Shown here: in pieces, positions 1-8,946 of the stretch
Numbering within the stretch: position 1 is the first letter of the stretch
Layout of the letters: each line of letters opens with the position of its first letter
Assembly (NCBI RefSeq): GCF_000485595.1
Contig: NW_014578005.1
Coordinates: forward strand, 69,164 to 90,424
Source: Priapulus caudatus
Taxonomy: Eukaryota; Priapulida; Priapulimorpha; Priapulimorphida; Priapulidae
DNA length: 21,261 nt
Direction: 5' to 3'
Translations under genes and position numbers: made by a program
The notes under the pieces: generated by a model
The model's input: only the letters and a program-made list of their open reading frames with translations
The model's database searches: none
Told to the model about the DNA's origin: nothing

Positions 1-60
1 TATGCGCACATGCGCAGTTTAACGGTGGCAGCAAGCAGATGCCTGATATTGTTCGATACA

Positions 61-180
61 AGCACACGCACGCACGCACGCACGTGTACGTACACACGCA
101 CGCACGCACGCACACATGCACACACGTGTACCTGCACACACGTGTACCTGCACACGCACACACGCACGCACGCACGCATG
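61..180. repeat. CACG/CA microsatellite
   Basis: Alternating CACG and CA tracts with interspersed GTGTACCTGCACAC units. They are open in several frames and explain the His/Thr/Arg- and Cys/Val-rich ORFs over this segment. Confidence 0.95.
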
Positions 181-257
181 TCCGGGGGGTAATTGTCCGG
201 GGGGTAATTGTCCAGGGGTAATTGTCCGGGGGGTGATTGTCCGAGGGGTATTTGTCC
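181..257. repeat. Minisatellite, 15-bp unit, five copies
   Basis: Five head-to-tail units of TCCGGGGGGTAATTG. Units 1, 2, 4 and 5 are 15 bp and unit 3 is 14 bp. The last three carry substitutions. It directly abuts the CACG tract. Confidence 0.92.
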
Positions 258-289
258 TAGAACCATCTTGGTATAGTAATATTACTAGT

Positions 290-900
290 AACTCTATAAT
301 ACTAATCTTAGGGAGCGTGGTAGACACGCTGGGCGGAACGGGTGCAGACGTGAGGGCGAGAATAGGCAAAGCACGAACCACTTTCCTGATCCTCAAGAAT
401 GTTTGGAGCTCAAAAGAGATCAGAACGTCCACCAAACTGAGCATATTTAACACCAATGTGAAAACGGTACTATACTTTATGGTTCTGAAACTTGGAGAAC
501 GACAAAAACAACACTACATGAGCTTCAGACATTCCTCAATAGCTGCCTGCACAAAATCCTCCGTGTCCATTGGCTAGAGAAGATCTCAAATGAAGAACTG
601 TGGAAAACAATTAACAGACCATGCAGGAACCAATTACTATACACAGATCCTGAGAAGGAAGTGGAGCTGGATTGGACACTCCCTCAGGAAGCCTAGCTGC
701 CAGTAACATCACCAGGCAGGCGTTGACCTGGAATCCACAGGGGAAAGAGGAAGAGGGGAAGGCCAAGAAACACGTGGCATAGAGACACCCAGGCAGAAAT
801 GCAGAGAAGCGGTCACTCCTGGAGAAAGATGGAAAAAACAGCCGAGGGTCGAGTGCGCTGGCGGAGCGTCGGCGATGGCCTATGCTCCTCGTGGGGCTAA
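290..900 (+). pseudogene. Degenerate LINE (non-LTR retrotransposon) ORF 3' end
   Basis: Piecewise translation gives the familiar C-terminal part of a non-LTR reverse-transcriptase polyprotein: ARIGKARTTFLILKN, TSTKLSIFNTNVKT, YGSETWRTTKTTL, RRKWSWIGHSLRKP, SNITRQALTWNPQGK, RKRGRPRNTWHRD and VRWRSVGDGLCSSWG, ending at TAA 898-900. The pieces lie in changing frames (breaks near 478, 600-646, 701 and 745), so the copy is dead. The catalytic reverse-transcriptase core is absent, as expected of a 5'-truncated insertion. It sits antisense in the last intron of the Ig gene. Clade assignment by eye is not safe. Confidence 0.85.
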
Positions 901-1119
901 AGGGCTATGGTTAGTAATTAGGCAGTTGGTATAGTAAATATAATCATATTATTTTTCATTTCTGTGTTAGTTTATAGTAATAACATTGTACTGATTAATA
1001 CCATAAGTTAGATTTCTAAACTCTCATGTACACTAATCTGCTGTAGAGAGAATAATGCTAAAACTAATATGCCTATTTCATAAATATCTGTATGTATGAA
1101 GCTATATGAAGCTCCTCAC

Positions 1120-1243
1120 CTGTCCTTGTATTGTAGAGTGTAATAGACTGCGTAATTGTCCTGTGCTTTCCTAAACCACGTCAGTTTTACTTGTGTGGAT
1201 GAGACAGGGAAGGCTGACTGAAGCACGGGAGCAACAGGAACCT
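1120..1243 (-). CDS. Ig gene exon 14: first half of an FN3 domain
   Basis: The acceptor is CACACTTTCAG. Encodes EVPVAPVLQ, SSTQVKLTWFRKAQDNYAV and YYTLQYKD, the A to C' strands of a fibronectin type III domain with its conserved Trp and Tyr. It ends in phase 2 at GTGAGG. The rest of the domain is not found in the remaining 1,119 bp, so the next exon lies beyond the left edge. Confidence 0.84.
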
Positions 1244-4200
1244 CTGAAAGTGTGTAAAAATCTGTAACTCCTATATATGTAAATTATATACAAACCTGGC
1301 TATATACACAATACGTACACTATGTGTACTAGAATAAATATAAATACATCATTATGGATATTAAGCGTTGTACTCTCACAAGTCATACGACTCCTCGATT
1401 AAACTATTACACCACCTGGTAAATGCACGACGGACTACATTGAGTCTCATTACGCAGATATATTCAGTACACTTGTTGACACCGAAGCTGCAACCTACAG
1501 CCACTCATATATGCCAGTCTATGCATTACCGTTTACATCGAGCGTGACAGAACGCGTGGCCTCGCCGGCTGGGTTTCTCGCACGGCACGTGTAGTTGCCA
1601 CGGTTACCCCAGCGTGCTAGCTTGATGCTCAGCACAGTGGCTGTGTTACTTAGCACACCCTGGCTGATGGTGCTCGTCAGCGTCATCCGCCCCTCATTGT
1701 CCGCAGATACCCTGCTTGTACCTGAAAATTATGCACTGCTTATAATCACTGGTGGATGCCCTAGTACTGCACAAACAACCACATCACGTGTCAAAGTTGC
1801 TAAATATTAATACACATATAATGCATCATAATAGAAAAATAATTAAAAATCCATACCAATAAAAGTTATTGAATATACATCAATTAAATAAATAACTTAT
1901 TAACGACCAAGATCAGTATCAGCAGTGATACTTAATTGTGTTCACACTCCATCATGAGATACACACCGTGAAACCAGGCGATGTCAGGTGCTGGTGTTCC
2001 AGAAGCCTGGCAGGTGAGTTTACTGCTGGCTCCCACTCTCATCAGTAAGCTGTCGGATAGCGCAGTGATAACAGGGGGGCTCTCGACTGTGAGCAGAACT
2101 GGAAACTCCCCTCGTCCGACAATATTTGTAGCAATACAACTGTAGGTGCCTGCATGGCTGAGCTCAAGCTTAGATATGGACAGAAATGTATTGTTTATAG
2201 TTAGCAGTACTCCACTGGGTAGTTCCTCGTTCTTTTTGCCATCAAGACCCTGTAGAAAAATATTTGGTCTTGTGTTTTCCCGAAAATGGAGAACAGGAAA
2301 AGCACATACACTCACACGCACATGCACAGCTACTACAAATAAAAGAAAAATATAAAATTGTTTCACAACTGCCCTAACTATTACGATTAGTATAACAATA
2401 GCCAAATCTTTATACAACTGCTATTAGTATTAAAATATTGCTACTGATTTCGATTACGCAAATGCAAGCAAGAACAGAAATAGGACTTATATAGATATCA
2501 AACACTTATTATATATATCAAACACGAAGGTTCTCTACCTTGTATATCCAGTTACGCGTTGGCGCTGGAACCCCTGTAGCATTACAATAGATCATCAGTG
2601 AGCTGCTGATGTTAGCCACAATAAAGGATGGCTCAATCCTGACTTCAGGCACCTCCTGTATGTACAGCATAGCAGTCATCTGCTTTAAGCCAGCAATGTT
2701 CTCTGCATGGCATGTATATTCGCCTTCATCATACGAGTAGACTTCAGTAAGGTGCAGCCCTGCATTGTGAAAATCACATAAAATCATTGAAAATTTAAAT
2801 TAATGCAACTGTCTAGAGCCCAGATAGTCCATTTTTTATGAACCAATCCATGCATGTTCGTTTGATGTTTGCATCTGATATCGATAGACACGTACACCAT
2901 ATATACGATTGCCACACAAGTTAATCTTCATCGTCCTCACGTGTGACACGACAGAACTAATCAAACTAAAAATTATACTCACCATCATCTAGTATCTGTA
3001 TTCTGGAAGTACTGTTGATGTCACCAGTCTCATTGTACCATGTCACATCTGGTGGTGGGTCACCATACGCAAGACACGACAACTTGGCTGATGACCCAGC
3101 CTCTACATACTGGTCTTTGAGGTATCGCACAAAATATGGCGGAACTGAAATTAAGTCAAACTAGCTGCACTACATGACCACTTTCTAGTCGCATATACAA
3201 TGACAATCGTCTGATTTATAGTAAATTGTAACCAATTTAATTTATAAATCAGGAGGACCTAACACACCAGTATAGTTCTCTCATTCATGCAAGCCTTGTA
3301 TATTCACCTCGTTTCAGTAACTAGGACTGACCGGTACACTATACTAAACACCAATTCATATGATAGAGATGATGTTTATGACTCTTATGATCGTAAAAAA
3401 TTTACTGAAAGTCACTTCGATGTTAAGTTCAGTAAGATCTGACTATAGCTTACTCAGCACGTCCACGAATGAAGTGGGGCTTGTGATGGATCCCAGGGAA
3501 TTGTTGGCTATGCAGTAGTAGTGACCCTCATCCAGGAAACTCACGTCACTGATGTACAGCTGCTGGTTGCCGCTACCGAACGATACCTTCCTGCTGTCCA
3601 TGACAACCTTGCCATCATGGAACCAGTGCACCTGCAACTCCGGGTCACCTGTTACCCTGCACGGCAGATGCAGTGTTTCTCCCTTCACTATGGTCACATC
3701 CAGTGGTGGATCGATAAGGAGTGGACCAGCTAAACAGGGTAACCAACAGAATAAACTACAGTCAGACATTTAAAATCGAAAAATTCGAATTGTCTTCAGG
3801 TTCTTTCTAGTTCACAATAGATAGATGCAGTACTTTGCAATACCTGGTAGTAATATATGCAACTATATTTTTAGCAACAAACATAACATGGCTTGTCCAA
3901 TAATGGAAGAGATACTATTACCAGTGATTACCTATCTGTCATGATCCCCTGTGGGGAAACCACACATTGTTGCACAAGTTGCCTCACCAATAACGATTAC
4001 AGCTAGACCTGCCAACAGCTAACCAGTTACCTTTAACTGTGAGATAAACTGGAGGTGTACTCCTGCTCTGAGGCACAGCAAATTCATTAATGGCCACACA
4101 GAAGTAACGGCCTTCGTGTTGCTTCTGCACATTGCTGATATGCAGATCTCCCGTCGCATAAGCAGTAATGGCAAACAGACCTGTTCTGTTCATGACCACC

Positions 4201-7200
4201 TGATTCTCCTTGTACCTAAAATATCCAGAAAATTCAGAACATACACAGATGCACACACTCACACACGTGTGCACGCACACACGTGCACATACACACATAG
4301 TGTTATGTACTTAAACTGTATCACATACAGTTCATAATATTAAAGTATTATATTTATATGTTATATCTGAATCTCTGTTTGGTTGTATCACAAAACAGGA
4401 CAAATCTATAAGACTTGACATATATAGTATCTTTTTCTCGCACTATAAGAACCATGTGAAATGACATATATACAACTTACCACACAATTTTCGCAGGATT
4501 TGGGAAACTGTAAGGTGGACGGCAAGTGAAGGTTATTGGATTTCCAGCAAGTCCAGTCTTATTCCTTGGTACCTGCTGGAAATGCAACACCAGTTCTGCA
4601 ACCAGCAGACAATTCAATTAGGTTTTGTCAGAGTTTTGCTAAAATTGTTTACAGAAACTATTGGATTTCCAGCAAGTCCAGTCTTATTCCTTGGTACCTG
4701 CTGGAAATGCAACACCAGTTCTGCAACCAGCAGACAATTCAATTAGGTTTTGTCAGAGTTTTGCTAAAATTGTTTACAGAAACTATACAGCAACGACATC
4801 CAAACTAACAAGGCATAAAAGAATTACAAGAATCTTCAAGCTACTGTTGAATCCACTAGTCACTGTAGCAGCATCATATATTCGTACTTGCAGTAATGAG
4901 TTGTGTAGAGGTTTCTGCCATGCCTTCACTGTTGTTTCCTCTGCAGGTGTAGATCCCCTCATCTTCCTCCACCACTCGATCAAAATACAGATAACCATCA
5001 TTTAACCTGAAATTGACATGAGAAATGGTCAAACACTATAGTAGTGAAATGAACTGTTTACGCACGAGAAGTAGTTATAGTAACACAAACAAATTTTGGC
5101 AATAGTTACAACAAAAAATGTTTCGCTACACACTATTCACATCTAGCTCATGAAAGCTGATATGGCTATGTACCTATGTGCATATTATTGTTTGTTTGGG
5201 TTAGGCATTGGGGTAGTTATTTGAAAACAGATTCCTGTACAGTACGTTGGTGATCTAATATGGTTGATCTACTCACTTCCAAATATGTGTATTGTCCTCC
5301 AAAACCTTCCCATTCTTCAGCCATGAAATCTCTGGTTTTGGGCGGCCTCCCATGACACAGTTAATTGCAAATGGTGAACCAATAGGACCGTGTATCACAA
5401 TATTCTTTGGGTGTTGTATGACATATGGTTCTTTATTACCAACTGCATTTCAAAGTAAATTTCACGTTATCAAACAATACAAGAAATATCATCATTGTCA
5501 TAAACATGATCATAAATAATGTGAAATGTGATGAACATATTCCAATTTTGCCCTAATTTTTGGTACAAGGTCGAAAAACCAACATTGCCCAAAGAACTGA
5601 TAACCAAAAGTTCATGGTCTGAATTTGAGATTGCGAGAATGAAAAACGAAAGTCGAATCGTCGAAACCCAATTCATATATACCAAATAGTACGGAATAAG
5701 CATATAGTAGCAATACATACGAATGTAACAATTAAAGCTTTTATTCCATAATTCATCAGTTAAAAAAAATCAGCCCCGTCTAGTAAATGACAGGGCCTTT
5801 TTTTAGGTCCCGTGTTTTTTCCAGACGGTGCAGCATGTCTCCGTACTGGTCTAGTTTGATTCCATTTACCTGTGATGTTCAGCCGGGCACTGCCACTGAA
5901 AACAGTGGCGCGTGTGAGTGGATTCTTCGCTGCGCATCGGTAGCTACCTGCATGGCTAGGCATCACGCTGTTGAACTCCAGGACCATGCTGCGCTGGGAG
6001 CTGCTGCGATCACCAAACACCGCAACCTGCTGCTGCTGTACATTAGACGACAGGTGCCGGCCATTCATGGTCCAGTAAACCTAGTGGACATGTGCATTTA
6101 ATATAATCACAGCAAGGCAACGAGCAGGATGACGTAAATTGAGATAGAGCTGTTTTATTCATATCATATCCATAAAACATTAAATATGGGGAAATCTTTA
6201 ATAAATAATTGATTTTTATGAAACAATTGAATTAATATTAGCTTGATGTTAAATAGGGGTGTAACTATAGCTATATTCACCGATACATATCTTAAACTGT
6301 ACGTAAAACTGTATTATGCCTTTTGTTATAATAGTGAACAGAGACATGCATATTATATAGTATCTGCTAAACTTGCCTCTGGTAAAGGGTCACTTTTCCC
6401 TGTGACACAGAACAGTGAAATTGATGCTCCCTCTAGTACGTCCTGAGACACGGGTGATATCATAAATGGTTCTGTAACTGGAAGAATAAGACTGATCAAA
6501 AAATGTAGCTTGTTTAATGCAAACACTCATGAATATATTCTGTATACATGTGGCAATCTACTTTATTCACTTTTCATTTGTACGCAATATATAACAATGA
6601 CGGTCTAGTTAATTTAGCACTCATTCAACTTCTGTGTTTAGTATTCCACAGTTGTAGCTTCTTAATTATGTGCATTAATTATAGCATCCAATTCTCACAA
6701 ATTAACATGATTAATTAATAAACAAGCATTAGCTAAATTTTTACTTACAGGTTTGTTGCAAGATGGCAGTTTGACTACTGATGGTGTCATTGGAATGAGA
6801 GGCGATGCATGTATAACCACCAAGGTCGGATTCCAAGATGTTTATGATATTAAGTGATCCATTTGGAAATAGAAAAAGCCTGTGGTTGATGCTGGGCAAT
6901 AGAAGCTGTCTGTTATGAAGCCATTCTACCGTAGCATGCTGGTTTGTTAGCCTGTCTATGCTAACGCAGTCCAAAGTGTGTGAATTACCAAGACTCACAG
7001 CTCCTGACTGTGGTTCTTCTAAAAACACTGAAATAGTACATGACATAGAGGTGTGACATTACTCACTTTATCCTCAATTAAAATGATATCTGCAAATAAA
7101 CAAGACTTATTAGATTAATAATTACACGTGAACTTCAAATATTAGATTTAAAATGAAAATGGAATAGAGATAACTAAGACAAGTTTTGAAATTGGTACCT

Positions 7201-7278
7201 ACCAAGTTCTGACATTGCTGTGCCAATGACAGTAACAAGAATTGTTAGAATGCAGCCACTACACCCTCTACAGTTCAT
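1120..7278 (-). CDS. Ig/FN3 cell-adhesion molecule or receptor, N-terminal 836 residues (14 exons, 3' end outside window)
   Basis: Spliced gene read on the minus strand. Coding exons, 5' to 3': 7278-7203, 7027-6749, 6477-6377, 6080-5870, 5442-5277, 5006-4888, 4595-4481, 4215-4031, 3729-3454, 3144-2983, 2759-2539, 2249-1967, 1721-1530, 1243-1120. All phases agree and the joined 2,510 nt has no stop. Residues 1-22 are a signal peptide. Ig domains lie at about 26-118, 119-222, 223-317, 318-417, 418-509, 510-597, 598-694 and 695-795, each with Cys, Trp and a Y-x-C end. Residues from 796 begin an FN3 domain (SSTQVKLTW, then YYTLQYK). Ig arrays followed by FN3 are typical of cell-surface adhesion proteins and receptors such as DSCAM, L1, contactin, Sidekick and receptor tyrosine phosphatases. 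Eight leading Ig domains match none of these exactly, so I give no symbol. Whether it is membrane-bound cannot be seen. Exon structure is well supported; exact identity is not. Confidence 0.87.
1530..1721 (-). CDS. Ig gene exon 13: rest of Ig domain 8
   Basis: The acceptor is AATTTTCAG. Encodes TATVLSIKLARWGNRGNYTC, then RARNPAGEATRSVTLDVNG. Symmetrical phase 1-1. The donor is G|GTAATG. Confidence 0.86.
1967..2249 (-). CDS. Ig gene exon 12: end of Ig7 fused to start of Ig8
   Basis: The acceptor TTTTTCTACAG is followed in phase 0 by GLDGKKNEELPSG and the F strand HAGTYSCIATNIVG. Ig8 begins in the same exon (SPPVITALS, ASSKLTCQASG, PAPDIAWFH). The donor is G|GTGTGT, phase 1. Confidence 0.86.
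2539..2759 (-). CDS. Ig gene exon 11: end of Ig6 fused to start of Ig7
   Basis: The acceptor is CAATGCAG. The exon completes Ig6 (DEGEYTCHAENIAG) and continues without an intron into Ig7 (VPEVRIEP, SSSLMIYCNATG, RNWIYK). It ends in phase 0 at GTAGAG. The Ig6/Ig7 boundary therefore lacks the phase-1 intron found between the earlier domains. Confidence 0.85.
2983..3144 (-). CDS. Ig gene exon 10: first part of Ig domain 6
   Basis: The acceptor is AATTTCAG. Encodes PPYFVRYLKDQYVEAGSS, AKLSCLAYGDPPPDVTWYN and an NST sequon. It ends DDG in phase 1 at GTGAGT. Confidence 0.86.
3454..3729 (-). CDS. Ig gene exon 9: whole Ig domain 5
   Basis: Symmetrical phase 1-1 exon of 276 nt. Landmarks: DPPLDVTIVKGETLHLPC, LQVHWFHDGK, and DEGHYYCIANNSLG (with an NNS sequon). 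The donor is A|GTAAGC. Confidence 0.88.
4031..4215 (-). CDS. Ig gene exon 8: rest of Ig domain 4
   Basis: After GATATTTTAG the exon encodes YKENQVVMNRTGLF, the F strand HEGRYFCVAINE, and STPPVYLTVK. It includes an NRT sequon. The donor is G|GTAACT, phase 1. Confidence 0.86.
4241..4300. repeat. CA-rich microsatellite in intron 7
   Basis: Short interrupted CA/CACG tract between exons 7 and 8 of the Ig gene, close to the exon 8 acceptor (about 30 bp upstream in transcript sense). Confidence 0.8.
4481..4595 (-). CDS. Ig gene exon 7: first part of Ig domain 4, 5' end lies in a tandem duplication
   Basis: The acceptor TTGCAG is followed by LVLHFQQVPRNKTGLAGNP, then ITFTC and NPAKIVW. The donor is TG|GTAAGT (phase 2), which completes Trp with the next exon. 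The acceptor and the first 60 nt of the exon occur twice, in copies 125 bp apart. Only the copy nearest the exon body leaves the frame intact; reading from the distal copy reaches an in-frame TGA. Confidence 0.82.
4534..4786. repeat. Perfect 125-bp tandem duplication over a splice acceptor
   Basis: The segment 4536-4660 is repeated without mismatch as 4661-4785, with 1-2 further matching flanking bases on each side. On the minus strand each copy holds about 65 bp of intron 6, the acceptor TTGCAG and the first 60 nt of exon 7. Perfect identity means a very recent event or an assembly join error. Confidence 0.95.
4888..5006 (-). CDS. Ig gene exon 6: rest of Ig domain 3
   Basis: Enters in phase 2 after TTTCAG and encodes GYLYFDRVVEEDEGIYTC (F strand) and ETSTQLITA. 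I end it at the canonical GTACGA donor (phase 1). A GCAAGT donor 4 nt earlier is also in phase with a downstream acceptor, but it would make the inter-domain segment about 7 residues too short for Ig spacing. Confidence 0.8.
5277..5442 (-). CDS. Ig gene exon 5: first part of Ig domain 3
   Basis: The acceptor is AAATGCAG. The exon encodes NKEPYVIQHPKN, then GSPFAINC, then RPKPEISWLKNGK. It ends with a split codon at a GTGAGT donor (phase 2). Confidence 0.86.
5870..6080 (-). CDS. Ig gene exon 4: rest of Ig domain 2
   Basis: Starts in phase 0 after ...CCACTAG with VYWTMNGRHL (core Trp) and continues to HAGSYRCAAKNP (F strand) and SARLNIT. It includes a four-glutamine run. The donor is G|GTAAAT, phase 1. 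Confidence 0.86.
6377..6477 (-). CDS. Ig gene exon 3: first part of Ig domain 2, followed by a GC donor
   Basis: A 101-nt exon from phase 1 to phase 0, too short to stand out as an ORF. It encodes the A-C strands of Ig2 (EGASISLFC, ending GKSDPLPE). The exon end is CAGAG followed by GCAAGT, the strict consensus of GC-AG introns. Reading on past this point meets a TAA within a few codons, and no GT donor in the right phase is nearby. Joining here to exon 4 restores PLPE then VYWTMNG, which is normal Ig sequence around the core Trp. Confidence 0.82.
6749..7027 (-). CDS. Ig gene exon 2: whole Ig domain 1
   Basis: Symmetrical phase 1-1 exon of 279 nt holding a complete Ig domain. Landmarks are SLGNSHTLDC (B-strand Cys), VEWLHN (core Trp), and the F-strand LGGYTCIA. 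Two N-glycosylation sequons are visible (NGS and NDT). The acceptor is TACTATTTCAG and the donor GTAAGT. Confidence 0.88.
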
Positions 7279-7283
7279 CCTGA
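7203..7283 (-). CDS. Ig gene exon 1: start codon and signal peptide
   Basis: The exon follows a good acceptor (TTTCTTTTGCAG) at 7284-7295 and starts TCAGG before the ATG at 7278. It encodes 25 residues: a Cys/Arg/Gly n-region (MNCRGCSGC), a hydrophobic core (ILTILVTVIG) and a TAMSEL cleavage region. The donor is G|GTAGGT, phase 1. An acceptor directly upstream of the ATG means at least one more 5' exon exists. Confidence 0.82.
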
Positions 7284-7507
7284 CTGCAAAAGAAATGCAG
7301 AGCTCATGTACGTGGTCCCAACTTCAAAAATTTCTTCAAGAAGGAGTTGACTAGCTGCTCAACTTATGGCCTGTCATCACTCCTCGGGCACGCATAGGTT
7401 ATCATCACTTAAGAATTTAACGTATATTCACACATTTACACAGCCAAGCAACTGCAACTGCAAAATATAAAACAAGAGTAAAATCAATATAGTGTTAATT
7501 AATTCCC

Positions 7508-7508
7508 C

Positions 7509-7544
<36 letters not shown>

Positions 7545-7602
7545 GTATATATGTATATATATATGTATATATGTATATATGTATATATGTATATATATAT
7601 AT
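7508..7602. repeat. TA / GTATATAT microsatellite
   Basis: Uninterrupted TA run followed by GTATATAT-type units. It lies just upstream of the first coding exon of the Ig gene, within the presumed first intron. Confidence 0.95.
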
Positions 7603-7767
7603 ACCTAAAGTTGTACAATACACAGCACTACAAGTTTGGTATATATATAGTGAAGACTCTGAAAACACAGCTTCATACAACTACAAGTTGAAGCACGACC
7701 CTTATACTGTACATGATGCACGCTCACACAGCCTGCAGATAGAGCTGACCGTCATATGATCACATGC

Positions 7768-7847
7768 ACCCCCCCCCCACACACACACACACGCATACAC
7801 ACACAGTCACACACACACATACACACAAAGAAACACACCCCCTTCAA
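7768..7847. repeat. Poly-C plus CA microsatellite
   Basis: A run of about ten C followed by interrupted CA repeats, between exon 1 and the possible leader exon of the Ig gene. Confidence 0.9.
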
Positions 7848-7920
7848 CACGCCATCTACTTCTAATAAATGAAGTTATTCCCTAACCTTTAATTAGTATA
7901 ATTGAAAATCCACCACCTAC

Positions 7921-8010
7921 CCTGCTGCAACTTATCCGAGTGACTAACGACGACATGGAATTGGCTTCCCCGATGTCCAACATGCGCCATCTTTCATCAG
8001 TATCTCTCCC
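7921..8010 (-). other. Possible 5' leader exon of the Ig gene
   Basis: A strong donor (CAGCAGG|GTAGGT) sits at 7915-7921, about 640 bp upstream of exon 1, in the right orientation for the missing 5' exon. An ATG at 7990 (context AAGATGGCG) would be in frame through this donor into exon 1 and add 25 residues before the signal-peptide Met. Two other ATGs in the segment open short or overlapping reading frames. The left end is a guess; no promoter element is clear. Confidence 0.3.
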
Positions 8011-8843
8011 AGCTGCTGCTCTGTACAGGTTAACGTGCGAGTGACCGCATATATGTCATTATCACTCAACCACTATCACGGATCTATAGTATATAGAGCC
8101 TATATAGAGGCTCCATTTCTCTAAACTCATAATCAATAATAACGTGGGTGGTGATATATATTATACTCAAAACAACTGTTACTACAATCGAACCAGTCAC
8201 CATACCTAAGCTGTGACTCTCTAGTCTAAGCCTATAAGGGTGGGGTAAGGAATCAATACACCTGCACAATGAACAGACAGGTAAATAGACTGCCACCGGG
8301 TGATCTTCTTACCTGCCGAGCGCTAGGCAGTAGTGCTGTAGCGACGACTGACGTGCACTCTGGCAGGCATTGTCCGACTAATATTAAGCTAACAACCAGA
8401 TGGGTTGATCATCAAGGCTAATTGCCGACATCCCTCAGCTCTCTCCCTAATTACTAAATTAGTTTGTAGCTGTAGTAATATTCGTAAATAAGTTATGAAT
8501 ATTCGTGAGTGTATGGCTGACAGTCACGCTACGTAGTGACTATAGTATAGAGTATAGTGGCCGAATGCGTAGCATGCATCAATTTGATCAAACAAAATAC
8601 AAATTACAAAACATAGGGTAATGTTCGAGTTTGCTGATAAATTTATACTGTCAATGTAGTGATAGTGATAGGCCCTGTGATGCGAAATTAAAACGACAGA
8701 TTTTCATGATTTACCGTCTAGGATTTCAAATCGAAACGAGTTGAAAGAATGTCAGCACCTTGGCAAAATATTAGTGTAGCCTGTAGATTACGACTACAGT
8801 CATGTACTTTGCAGCCACCTTGCCGTTGCTAATGGCAATACGT
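8011..8843. other. Non-coding flank upstream of the Ig gene
   Basis: No coding exon can be supported. The segment probably contains the Ig-gene promoter, but I see no TATA box or initiator that I would defend. Confidence 0.4.
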
Positions 8844-8859
8844 ACCATGCATGCATGGT
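8844..8859. repeat. 16-bp perfect palindrome
   Basis: ACCATGCATGCATGGT equals its own reverse complement. It lies 5 bp from a CRE octamer and upstream of a GC-rich stretch that includes the MITE. Confidence 0.85.
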
Positions 8860-8864
8860 GCCGA

Positions 8865-8872
8865 TGACGTCA
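8865..8872. promoter_or_regulatory. CRE-type octamer TGACGTCA
   Basis: Exact palindromic CREB/ATF site. No transcript start is identified next to it, so any regulatory role is an inference from the motif alone. Confidence 0.35.
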
Positions 8873-8946
8873 TGCGTCAGTGGGTACCGCGCTGCGCGTA
8901 CAGGCGGTTGAGCGGGCAGCGAAATTACGCGGGCCCCCGTGCATGC

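Noticed and set aside
61-257. CRISPR-like array
   Set aside because: Units are contiguous without unique spacers in an animal-type sequence; this is a microsatellite plus minisatellite.
116-577. 153-codon ORF as a genuine gene
   Set aside because: The start is microsatellite and minisatellite. Only the second half matches LINE sequence, and that leaves frame near 478.
4536-5005. Plus-strand ORFs with two identical blocks
   Set aside because: They are antisense to exons 6 and 7 of the Ig gene, and the repetition comes from the 125-bp duplication.
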